Part shown: positions 7,950 to 13,601 of the stretch, one piece after another
Numbering within the stretch: position 1 is the stretch's first letter
Layout of the letters: each line of letters begins with the position of its first letter
DNA from: a virus
IMG/VR virus record: IMGVR_UViG_3300030389_003890
Coordinates: 1-21,050 of that record
DNA length: 21,050 bases
Reading direction: 5' to 3' (one strand)
Notes under the pieces: generated by a model
Told to the model about the DNA's origin: nothing
The model's input: the letters and a program-made list of their open reading frames with translations, nothing else
Databases searched by the model: none
Program-made: the position numbers and the translations under genes

Positions 7950-8105
7950 TTAGCCTTTCTTCTTTGTTAAAAAATTTAGGAATTTATATAGCTTTGAATC
8001 TTTAGGCAAAAACATGCAAAGGGTAGCAGCTAAACCTAACAAACCCAGACCAATTCCGACTAGATTGTTTTTAATTTGTTCTAAAATTATTTCTAAAAAA
8101 ATCAT
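7950..8105 (-). CDS. Small single-span membrane protein (51 aa)
   Basis: This short frame starts with an ATG that overlaps the previous stop (ATGA at 8102-8105) and runs for 51 residues. It begins MIFLEIILEQIKNN, has one strongly hydrophobic segment at about 15-33 (LVGIGLGLLGLAATLC) and ends with a basic tail (LTKKKG). The start/stop overlap on one side and the close spacing to the next gene on the other (3 bases) argue that it is translated. It could be a lysis accessory protein or small holin, but nothing in the sequence fixes its function. It lies among neck genes. Confidence 0.6.
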   Translation of the reverse strand: MIFLEIILEQIKNNLVGIGLGLLGLAATLCMFLPKDSKLYKFLNFLTKKKG

Positions 8106-8677
8106 ATCTGGCTCCCGTCTTCGTCGTCTGTTAAATTGCCCGGCGCTGTGGGACCCATTGACTTTCTAAATGCTTCGCGCACTTGTTTTTCTTCTTCTGT
8201 TAAATTTTTTTCAGCGTCTATTGCTTTTTTATACTCTCCGACTGGTATTCCTAAAACTGTTTCGGCTGCGGGTATTTCTTGCCCTGCATATTTTGAACCT
8301 TCCGGCGGTACTATTGTTCCGGTTTCTATTAACTCGGCAACTAATGGCGCAGCTGTTGCGTGTGCTTGCCTGGCGTTGTCTATAATATGTTCTCCCTGGA
8401 AGCCAGCCGCTGACGCTAGACTTATACAACCGGCAGCGCCTAAATTCTGCGCTTGTGCCGTGACAGCTTGTAAAATGCCTTGTGACGCGTTACCTGCTGT
8501 TTGGCTTATTGTTTCCCCTACTGCGGCTTCTTTTTGCTTTAAATCGAATTTAACGCGTTCTTTGCCTGGCTTTTCGTATATGTCGCCGGGTCTTTCTGTT
8601 TTGTGCGCTCTGTATAAGTAGCCTTCAATTGTTACTTTTTCGCCTATCGGTTCTTTGTTGTCTTTTTTCTTGGCCAT
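8102..8677 (-). CDS. Hypothetical neck-module protein
   Basis: A 191-residue hydrophilic protein that I do not recognise. It begins with a lysine-rich stretch (MAKKKDNKEPIGEKV), then GYLYRAHKTERPGDIYEKPG. A central Ala/Gln-rich helical region follows (about 60-125). The C-terminal part contains PAAETVLGIPVGEYKKAID and an acidic end (LTDDEDGSQI). There is no signal peptide or membrane segment. The start is in a TAATG overlap with the gp10-like gene and the stop in an ATGA overlap with the small membrane-protein gene, so it is a genuine member of the operon. It sits between the HK97 gp10-like gene and the tail terminator candidate, which suggests a structural or assembly role; that is inference from position only. 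Confidence 0.65.
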   Translation of the reverse strand: MAKKKDNKEPIGEKVTIEGYLYRAHKTERPGDIYEKPGKERVKFDLKQKEAAVGETISQTAGNASQGILQAVTAQAQNLGAAGCISLASAAGFQGEHIIDNARQAHATAAPLVAELIETGTIVPPEGSKYAGQEIPAAETVLGIPVGEYKKAIDAEKNLTEEEKQVREAFRKSMGPTAPGNLTDDEDGSQI

Positions 8678-9132
8678 TATCTAGCCCCCGCTACTGCTTT
8701 TTCAAATCCTGCGCGCATTTTATCAATTAACGCCTGGCGCGCCCTGGGTGTTGTGCTTTTCCAGCCGTCCCGGGCAAAGGGATTAATTCGGTTTTTGTTT
8801 TTGTCTTTTTGGTTTCCGCCTGTCTCCAAAACTAAACTATAAATGGCAGGGTTATTTGGTCCTTCTATCCATTTTGCGCCAATGTAGGCCCTGTGTAGTT
8901 GAGAACCTGCCCTGGATCGTGTTATTATCTTGTGCGTTAGGCTGTCGCGTAGTCTTCCAGTCTTGTTTACTTTTCCCGCTGCATTTTTTAAACCTGGGAC
9001 CATAACGTCGGCCCCGGCTTTTACTGCTGCCCTGGTAACTCTTGCCCCTACGCTTTTATTAATTTTATTTAATGTTTTGCGCATGTCTTGAATACTTTTT
9101 AAGTCTGCTTTTATTTCAATGTGGGGCTTCAT
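8677..9132 (-). CDS. HK97 gp10-like neck / head-tail joining protein
   Basis: The 151-residue product matches the HK97 gp10 family, a neck protein found between the head-tail adaptor and the tail terminator. Typical features are the N-terminal IEIKADLKSIQDMRKTLNK helix, then RVTRAAVKAGADVMVPGLK. Next come KTGRLRDSLTHKI and an AIYSLVLETGG segment, and finally NPFARDGWKSTTPRARQAL, where the family usually has PFLRPA. The protein is strongly basic. It overlaps the adaptor gene by four bases (ATGA at 9129-9132) and the next gene by one base. Order, size and motifs agree, so the family call is good; its exact structural role differs between phages. Confidence 0.82.
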   Translation of the reverse strand: MKPHIEIKADLKSIQDMRKTLNKINKSVGARVTRAAVKAGADVMVPGLKNAAGKVNKTGRLRDSLTHKIITRSRAGSQLHRAYIGAKWIEGPNNPAIYSLVLETGGNQKDKNKNRINPFARDGWKSTTPRARQALIDKMRAGFEKAVAGAR

Positions 9133-9590
9133 ACTGCTTCAACCCCTCTAACTTTTAAAAAATCCCGGCGCCCAACTTCCACAACGCTAATAATTTCAAA
9201 ATATCTAGTGCCGTATTTTATGCGGCTGCTTTTTGTTTTTATTGCTGTTGTTGGATTGTAACGAATAACAAAGTCGGCTACTTGTCTTCCTAATTCTGCG
9301 CCTACGTCTAGTTTTTCGCTAGCTTCTTTCATTACTACTTGCGCCCATACTGTCAAAACGTCTTGCCATAAAGTATCTACTAGGTTAGTCATTCCGCTGT
9401 CGTCGTCTCCTGGTGTGAACGGGTCCGAAACGTCAGCGCTTGGGTTTAAGTCTATGTTAAACGTTCCCCAGGTTTGCCCAAACTGTCCGCGTCCGTCTGC
9501 TGCTGGCGGATTTCCTAAAATACCCGAGACGTCCTGCTGTGTGCGTTCCTGGTATGTTATTCTTTCGTCTAGTCTGCCAATGTTTCTCAT
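9129..9590 (-). CDS. Head-tail adaptor (SPP1 gp16 / phage H-T joining family)
   Basis: I start this gene at the ATG at 9590, which overlaps the stop of the holin-like gene (ATGA at 9587-9590). The start gives MRNIGRLDERITYQERTQ, the classic opening of head-tail adaptor proteins; a longer frame from 9683 lies inside the upstream gene. The 153-residue product then has an acidic Asp/Pro-rich insertion (about 30-65) and a middle helix with VWAQVVMKEASEKLDVGAEL. It ends with strands RIKYGTRYFEIISVVEVGRR and DFLKVRGVEAV, as is usual. It binds below the connector and helps close the neck. The insertion with the DPFTPGDDDSG segment is unusual for the family, which is normally about 110 residues. Confidence 0.78.
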   Translation of the reverse strand: MRNIGRLDERITYQERTQQDVSGILGNPPAADGRGQFGQTWGTFNIDLNPSADVSDPFTPGDDDSGMTNLVDTLWQDVLTVWAQVVMKEASEKLDVGAELGRQVADFVIRYNPTTAIKTKSSRIKYGTRYFEIISVVEVGRRDFLKVRGVEAV

Positions 9591-10012
9591 TTTACTTGTG
9601 AGCTCCCAAAATAAAAACCAACAAGGGCTAACATTGTTTGCCGTACTTCCGGCAATAAAACGTAGCCGTTTAATTCTATCCAACCGTTACCCTTTGCGAA
9701 TAAGTCGCCAAATAAAAACCCAAACAGTCCGCTGTTTTTTCCTGCTTCAATAGTTACGGGCTCATTAAAAAAAGCCAAAATAAACGGCGCAAAAATAACA
9801 GCAAACAAAGTACAAAGCGCAATAGTTCTGCGCACTACTTGCCCAGCTACTCCGTCGCGTTTAGCTGCTTTGTCTGCGCTTTCATCTGCTAGCCCTTGTT
9901 TTTTTATCATGCTTTCTAGTTGTTGCGTCTGCGCTTGTGCCTGGGCTGCGATTAATTTCATTACAAACCCCGACAAGCTACCGCCTAGCATTGCTATTAG
10001 TTCCATGCTCAC
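9587..10012 (-). CDS. Holin-like membrane protein
   Basis: The 141-residue product starts at GTG (10012), with GGAG 6 bases upstream; a second possible start is the ATG two codons on. It has a hydrophobic N-terminal segment (3-22), a Gln/Ala-rich helix and a charged linker. A clear membrane segment follows at about 63-82 (TIALCTLFAVIFAPFILAFF), and a second near 124-137 ending GFYFGSSQ. The arrangement (amphipathic head, basic RR before the first span, last span ending GxYFGS) resembles phage holin-like proteins. It overlaps the small membrane-protein gene before it (GTGA) and the adaptor gene after it. No endolysin gene is near, so a lysis role is a reasonable but unproven reading. Confidence 0.55.
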   Translation of the reverse strand: MSMELIAMLGGSLSGFVMKLIAAQAQAQTQQLESMIKKQGLADESADKAAKRDGVAGQVVRRTIALCTLFAVIFAPFILAFFNEPVTIEAGKNSGLFGFLFGDLFAKGNGWIELNGYVLLPEVRQTMLALVGFYFGSSQVK

Positions 10013-10188
10013 TTTTTTCTCCAGGCTTTGGCTATGTTATAAAATGTTGAAAGTCCGACTAGTATTGCAACAAGACTCGCAGCAATAGAAGCCACGTAGC
10101 TTATATCCTGCAAACCCCAGGACGCCCCGGCGCTTGCTGCGCTTACTAGCGCTTTTGTTCCTGTGTCTATTATTTCGTTTGTTGTCAT
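10009..10188 (-). CDS. Small membrane protein, possible holin partner (59 aa)
   Basis: This 59-codon gene begins with an ATG in an ATGA overlap with the gene before it (10185-10188) and stops in a GTGA overlap with the holin-like gene (10009-10012). The product has a polar N-terminus (MTTNEIIDTGTKALVSAASAG), one membrane segment at about 31-49 (YVASIAASLVAILVGLST) and a basic end (AKAWRKK). Its stop region also carries the ribosome site (GGAG) of the next gene. Size and topology fit a small holin or antiholin-type protein made together with the adjacent 141-residue membrane protein. Function is inferred. Confidence 0.65.
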   Translation of the reverse strand: MTTNEIIDTGTKALVSAASAGASWGLQDISYVASIAASLVAILVGLSTFYNIAKAWRKK

Positions 10189-10511
10189 GTGTCTTTGTCC
10201 ATTGTTAAAACCATTTCGCTTTCGTGGTCGTAAGTGCTCGCCTGTCTATATAATAAAGGACTGGCGCAGCAGTGTATTTTATGGTCCCGCTGGTCGTCAT
10301 GTATGACAAAGTAAAGCGGCCCCCTTCTTCCTCTTGCTGTCGTCAAATTAAATAATTTTTTTAGCCCTGGGTCTGGGTTGCCCCATTTAAAAAATAGGCT
10401 TAATTCTTTAGGCTTGCCTGGTATAATGTCCCGGGCTTCAAAATAAAACCTAAAGTCATCTAAACAAGTCACGTCCCATTTGTCGTTGTTGTGTTGACAC
10501 TCCAAAAGCAC
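10185..10511 (-). CDS. Hypothetical protein
   Basis: A 108-residue protein of unknown function. It starts at GTG (10511), one base after the stop of the connector gene. The product begins MLLECQHNNDKWDVTCLDDF and includes FYFEARDIIPGKPKELSLFF, a basic patch (TARGRRGPLYFV) and a His/Cys-rich segment (HDDQRDHKIHCCASPLLY). No signal peptide or membrane span is visible. The five cysteines and several histidines could bind metal, but no standard zinc motif is seen. The frame is tightly packed between two genes (1-base gap and 4-base overlap), supporting that it is real. I cannot assign a role; the location suggests neck assembly or lysis. Confidence 0.55.
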   Translation of the reverse strand: MLLECQHNNDKWDVTCLDDFRFYFEARDIIPGKPKELSLFFKWGNPDPGLKKLFNLTTARGRRGPLYFVIHDDQRDHKIHCCASPLLYRQASTYDHESEMVLTMDKDT

Positions 10512-10512
10512 C

Positions 10513-11133
10513 TTAAACCCTCACTTTTTTATGCTGCCCTAGTAAATAATCAATGGACCGCGGAACCTTCATAGGCTGCGCATTGTATGCAACCGGCTCC
10601 CTGGTATCGTAAAAATGCGCCACTAATAATTTCAGCGCGTGTTTTAATGTTTCGGGTACTAGTTGTTCCGGTAATGGCGCGAAGGCTGGCGGACCTGCTA
10701 CAAATTGAATAAATACTCGGGCTTCTGTGTCTTTGGTAAGTGTAGGGAGTGAAAATTGTTTTTCGTTTCGTACTGCTAAAATGTGAGTGGGTCCGTAATC
10801 TGTAACTATAAAGTTCGACGTTGCGACTGTTTGCGCTGCGTTTTCGTGGTCGTAATAGCTAACGTTTGAAAGACTAACAAACGGACTCCGGGGTAATTCT
10901 AAACGTTCAAAATTACGCGGCCAAAATGTAAAAGCTGCCTCGTAGGTTTGATACGCCAGGGCTCGGCCTGTTTCGTGCTCTATTGCTTCCTGTGCTGCAT
11001 AAATTAGGCTATTTATTAAACTGTCGTCGTCGCTGTGGTCTACTCTTAAATGTGCCTTAACTTCTGCAAGCGTTGGCGTTGCTGTTGTGGCTAGCGTGTT
11101 TACTTTTTTTAATTTAATAGGTTTTATTAGCAT
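10513..11133 (-). CDS. Head-tail connector protein (HK97 gp6-like)
   Basis: The 206-residue product contains PTLAEVKAHLRVDHSDDDSL followed by INSLIYAAQEAIEHETGRAL. This is the signature N-terminal helical region of gp6-like head-tail connectors, which form a ring under the portal. Later strands include FERLELPRSPFVSLSNVSYY (YDxxG-like), VFIQFVAGPP and a C-terminal helix LKHALKLLVAHFYDTREPVA, also typical. The ATG at 11133 lies only 7 bases after the T-run of a terminator hairpin, with no recognisable Shine-Dalgarno site, which is unlike its neighbours. No alternative start codon nearby improves this. It is the first gene after that terminator and begins the neck module. Confidence 0.82.
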   Translation of the reverse strand: MLIKPIKLKKVNTLATTATPTLAEVKAHLRVDHSDDDSLINSLIYAAQEAIEHETGRALAYQTYEAAFTFWPRNFERLELPRSPFVSLSNVSYYDHENAAQTVATSNFIVTDYGPTHILAVRNEKQFSLPTLTKDTEARVFIQFVAGPPAFAPLPEQLVPETLKHALKLLVAHFYDTREPVAYNAQPMKVPRSIDYLLGQHKKVRV

Positions 11134-11140
11134 AATTTAT

Positions 11141-11161
11141 AAAAAGCCGCCCGAAGGCGGC
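11141..11161 (-). terminator. Intrinsic terminator with UUCG tetraloop after the capsid genes
   Basis: On the minus strand GCCGCC-TTCG-GGCGGC (11146-11161) is followed at once by five T residues (11141-11145). This is a compact stem of six GC pairs closed by the very stable UUCG loop. It lies 5 bases after the stop of the small gene at 11167-11391 and 7 bases before the ATG of the connector gene. It should cut transcription after the capsid genes, letting more capsid than neck mRNA be made. Confidence 0.88.
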
Positions 11162-11166
11162 CCCCT

Positions 11167-11391
11167 TTATTCTGTGGCCGCTTCCTCTGTAGTTTTCTTT
11201 TTCTTTTCCTGGCTTTTTTGAAGGTCCTTGTTTGTAACCGTCAAAGTTTCCAGCTCTTTTACAACATGGAAAGTAACCTTGAAATTATGAAGGGCAAGCG
11301 CCTGCCCTAACTCTTTTGCTTTGTTATCCTCAACAATAGAGTCAAAAACTTTCGGCGCTTTGCCGCTTTTTTGTGTGAAAACTGCTAACAT
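11167..11391 (-). CDS. Small hypothetical protein following the capsid gene
   Basis: A 74-residue protein that starts in a TAATG overlap with the major capsid stop and ends just before a terminator. Residues 1-50 look like a small alpha/beta domain (MLAVFTQKSGKAPKVFDSIV, then ALALHNFKVTFHVVKELETL). The last 22 residues are a charged Lys/Glu/Thr tail (QEKKKKTTEEAATE). I do not recognise the family. Being co-translated with the capsid protein and upstream of the terminator suggests it is needed at a similar level, for example as a head accessory or decoration protein; this is inference. Confidence 0.65.
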   Translation of the reverse strand: MLAVFTQKSGKAPKVFDSIVEDNKAKELGQALALHNFKVTFHVVKELETLTVTNKDLQKSQEKKKKTTEEAATE

Positions 11392-12404
11392 TAGCTAGTT
11401 GCTGCGTCTGATATTAATAGAACGCCGCCCTTGTCTGTTTGTGCGTTAGCTGATCCGCCGTTTTTACCGGAACGGATACCGTAAACAGTCTCAACACTAG
11501 TAACAATGTTAAAGCTGTCTGGTCTCATATAAGAAACCCCACGTAGTGGCATTCCGCTAGCTGGGTCCTGTACTATTGAAGTTGCCGCGATTGCTGGCGC
11601 TCCGCTGCTAGCTGCTACCGCTGAAAAGTCATGGGGTAGACGTGCTGCAATGTTAATAGCTGACTTATCGCCGAAGAATCCAAGCGTGTTTTCTGACGCG
11701 CTGCCTACTCCGTCTGGGTCGTTGTCATCTGCTGCGCTGTACTCGTAGATAGCTTCAAAACCTGCAATGTTTCTTAAAATGCCGGTTCCGTTACCTGTTC
11801 CGATTACTCCGCCGAAGAAGTCTCCGCTTGCGATTTTGTCGTCTTGTAAAAGTGCGCTCATCACGTCAGTATTTACAATTCCGAAACGTCCCGCTGGGTT
11901 TGCGCCTTGGCTGTTTAGCTGTTTGCGTAAATCCATAAGCGTTGAAAGTCCCCACTTTTCGTTTGTGCTGCTGCCGTCAGCTACTACGTTGTTTGAGAAG
12001 TTCGCGCTTACGCATGTGTCCCAAACTGCCGCCATAATTGAAGACCCTAACGAATAAGCTAAAGTAGAAACAGACTCCGCGAGCATGTCGCGTTTTGTCG
12101 CGATAGCGTTTAGGTAGGCTTGTTCTACGTTTACGAATTTGTGCTGGTCAACAACAATAGGTAAGTCGCTTGTTAAGTCGACCGCTGCCGTTGCACCTGT
12201 TGAGTAATTACCCGAGAAGGTGTTTACTGCTGGGTTTGATAATATGCGGGCTATAATTGTTTGCCCTACTGTGATTTCGTCAGTTGAAAAGTCAGTCGCA
12301 AACTGCCCAATTTGGGGGAACTGGTCTTTATAACTGGCCAAAACGTCGGCCAACAACTCATCTGTTGAGATAGTGTTGTCCGTGCTCTTTACTACATTTG
12401 CCAT
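11391..12404 (-). CDS. Major capsid protein
   Basis: The 337-residue product is encoded right after the protease-scaffold gene and has the strongest ribosome site of the region (AAGGAG, 9 bases before the ATG at 12404). The sequence is a typical coat: STDELLADVLASYKDQFPQIGQF at the start, then PIVVDQHKFVNVEQAYLNAI and ESVSTLAYSLGSSIMAAVWD (the long spine-helix-like part). FGIVNTDVMSALLQDDKI, NIAGFEAIYEY and GVSYMRPDSFNIVTSVETVYG follow. These match HK97-fold capsid proteins in pattern and order. No clear maturation cleavage point is seen; the N-terminus is short, agreeing with a separate scaffold. Gene order (portal, protease, capsid, connector) makes the role very likely. Confidence 0.88.
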   Translation of the reverse strand: MANVVKSTDNTISTDELLADVLASYKDQFPQIGQFATDFSTDEITVGQTIIARILSNPAVNTFSGNYSTGATAAVDLTSDLPIVVDQHKFVNVEQAYLNAIATKRDMLAESVSTLAYSLGSSIMAAVWDTCVSANFSNNVVADGSSTNEKWGLSTLMDLRKQLNSQGANPAGRFGIVNTDVMSALLQDDKIASGDFFGGVIGTGNGTGILRNIAGFEAIYEYSAADDNDPDGVGSASENTLGFFGDKSAINIAARLPHDFSAVAASSGAPAIAATSIVQDPASGMPLRGVSYMRPDSFNIVTSVETVYGIRSGKNGGSANAQTDKGGVLLISDAATS

Positions 12405-12416
12405 AATTTTAACTCC

Positions 12417-12944
12417 TTATCTAATTTCTTTTAATTTTTGGCTAATTCTGAATTTTTCAGCGGGTGTTGCGTTTTTTAATTCTTCGCGTAATTCTGCCGC
12501 TGTCTTGCTTACTTTGTGGCCTTCAACTTTTCTAGTTGTTGGTCTTTGTGCGATTGCTTCTAGAACCTTGTCTTTAAATTCTGCGACTGGTGTTCTATCT
12601 ACTAGCGCTTCAATTACTAGCTGTTGTAAGTCCCCTTCTTGGTCGTACTGTTTGGCTAGTTCTACGATTGCCTGGGCGTTTACTTGTTCCGCTTCCAGGG
12701 CTTCTACTACTTCGTCGTCCGCTTCTTCAACTTCTTCAACTTCTTCGTCTTCTTCGTCGGCCGCTATTACTGCTTCCTCTACTACTTCGACTTCTTCGGT
12801 TGCTTCTGTTTCAGTCACTTCTGCTGCTACTTCTTCGCTAGCTTCGGCAATAGCTTCGTCGTTGTTTTCTGCTACTACTTCCGCTGCTACTTCTTCGGTT
12901 GCTGCTTCCGCTTTTACTTCCGACTCTACTTTGCTTTGCTCCAT
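12417..12944 (-). CDS. Probable nested scaffold gene (internal start, Nu3-like)
   Basis: Within the protease gene an in-frame ATG (codon 220, at 12944) follows AGGAG with a 6-base spacer (12945-12955), a better ribosome site than that of many genes here. It sits exactly at the border between the protease domain and the acidic region. Starting here gives a 175-residue protein beginning MEQSKVESEVKAEAA with the whole scaffold region and no protease. In lambda the scaffold Nu3 is made in this way from inside the protease gene C. That the site is used is inference from its strength and placement. Confidence 0.68.
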   Translation of the reverse strand: MEQSKVESEVKAEAATEEVAAEVVAENNDEAIAEASEEVAAEVTETEATEEVEVVEEAVIAADEEDEEVEEVEEADDEVVEALEAEQVNAQAIVELAKQYDQEGDLQQLVIEALVDRTPVAEFKDKVLEAIAQRPTTRKVEGHKVSKTAAELREELKNATPAEKFRISQKLKEIR

Positions 12945-13601
12945 GCGAGTCTCCTGTGTTGGTGTTTCTTGTTCTGCCGTTTTTGCGGCTTTTAAAAATT
13001 CGTAATTTTCGGGGTTATATTGTGCAGCAATAGCTACCGAATCAATTAACTCTGTAGCAAAGCCCGCCTCGACTGCTTCTTGTCCAAAAAACCAAGTCTC
13101 GTTTGCCATCCAGTTTGTTACTGTTTCAGTATCTGCCCCGGTATGTTTGGAATATATACCAGCCAGGACGTTTTCAAATCTTCCCAGGGTTTCGATCCCT
13201 TCTTCTAAATTCTCACGGTTTGGCATTTCAAGATAGGCAAGCATTGGCAAGTGAGTATAAATTCCGGCGTTTTCTGGAATGTAGACGTTATCGCCTGCAA
13301 GAATAATAACGGAAGCAATACTGGCAGCCACTCCGTCAATATAAACGTCAACGCTGCGCCCTGGTTGTGCCTGGCTCCAACCTCTCAAGGCGTTATAAAT
13401 TGCTACGCCGTCGGTAATTGAACCGCCCGGACTGTCAACGTGCAGGTTTATTGTGTCCGCGTCAATTTGTAGAAGGTCCCTAACAAAGTTTGCAGCTGTT
13501 AAACCGCCGTAACCTATCTCGTTCATAATTAAAACGTCGCGGTACTTTCTCTTTTGTTTTATGTTTAGTTTGTTTTCTTTGTTTATTGTGTACCAGTTCA
13601 C
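12417..13601 (-). CDS. ClpP-like prohead protease with C-terminal scaffold
   Basis: The gene starts at GTG (13601) in a GTGA overlap with the portal stop, with AAGGAG nearby. Residues 20-185 are a ClpP-type serine protease of the phage prohead class: NEIGYGGLTAANFVRDL, then INLHVDSPGGSITDGVAIYN. DGVAASIASVI holds the likely nucleophile Ser94, and IYTHLPM the His117. The third position falls in ANETWFFGQEAVEAG. A very acidic, low-complexity Glu/Ala/Val region follows (about 225-306). The C-terminal helical part ends KFRISQKLKEIR. This acidic and helical half is the expected scaffold, which fills the prohead and is removed by the protease. The fused protease-scaffold design is known from lambda (C/Nu3). 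The plus-strand Ser-rich ORF opposite (12373-13005) is a shadow of the acidic repeats. Confidence 0.88.
   Translation of the reverse strand: MNWYTINKENKLNIKQKRKYRDVLIMNEIGYGGLTAANFVRDLLQIDADTINLHVDSPGGSITDGVAIYNALRGWSQAQPGRSVDVYIDGVAASIASVIILAGDNVYIPENAGIYTHLPMLAYLEMPNRENLEEGIETLGRFENVLAGIYSKHTGADTETVTNWMANETWFFGQEAVEAGFATELIDSVAIAAQYNPENYEFLKAAKTAEQETPTQETRMEQSKVESEVKAEAATEEVAAEVVAENNDEAIAEASEEVAAEVTETEATEEVEVVEEAVIAADEEDEEVEEVEEADDEVVEALEAEQVNAQAIVELAKQYDQEGDLQQLVIEALVDRTPVAEFKDKVLEAIAQRPTTRKVEGHKVSKTAAELREELKNATPAEKFRISQKLKEIR

Noticed and set aside
8136-8621. 161-residue plus-strand ORF
   Set aside because: Antisense to the coupled 191-residue gene, Cys/Ser/Pro-rich, and without promoter or ribosome site.
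9591-9683. Longer N-terminus for the head-tail adaptor
   Set aside because: The extension lies wholly within the holin-like gene and the family's usual start motif begins at the ATG at 9590.
12700-12930. Apparent short tandem repeat (CTTCTTC-like units, GCTGCTACTTCTTCG twice)
   Set aside because: It is explained by the acidic Glu/Ala/Val coding repeats of the scaffold, with irregular units; not a CRISPR or satellite array.
12373-13005. 210-residue Ser-rich plus-strand ORF
   Set aside because: It is the complement of the acidic Glu/Ala repeats of the scaffold region; the Ser/Thr richness is an artefact of that.
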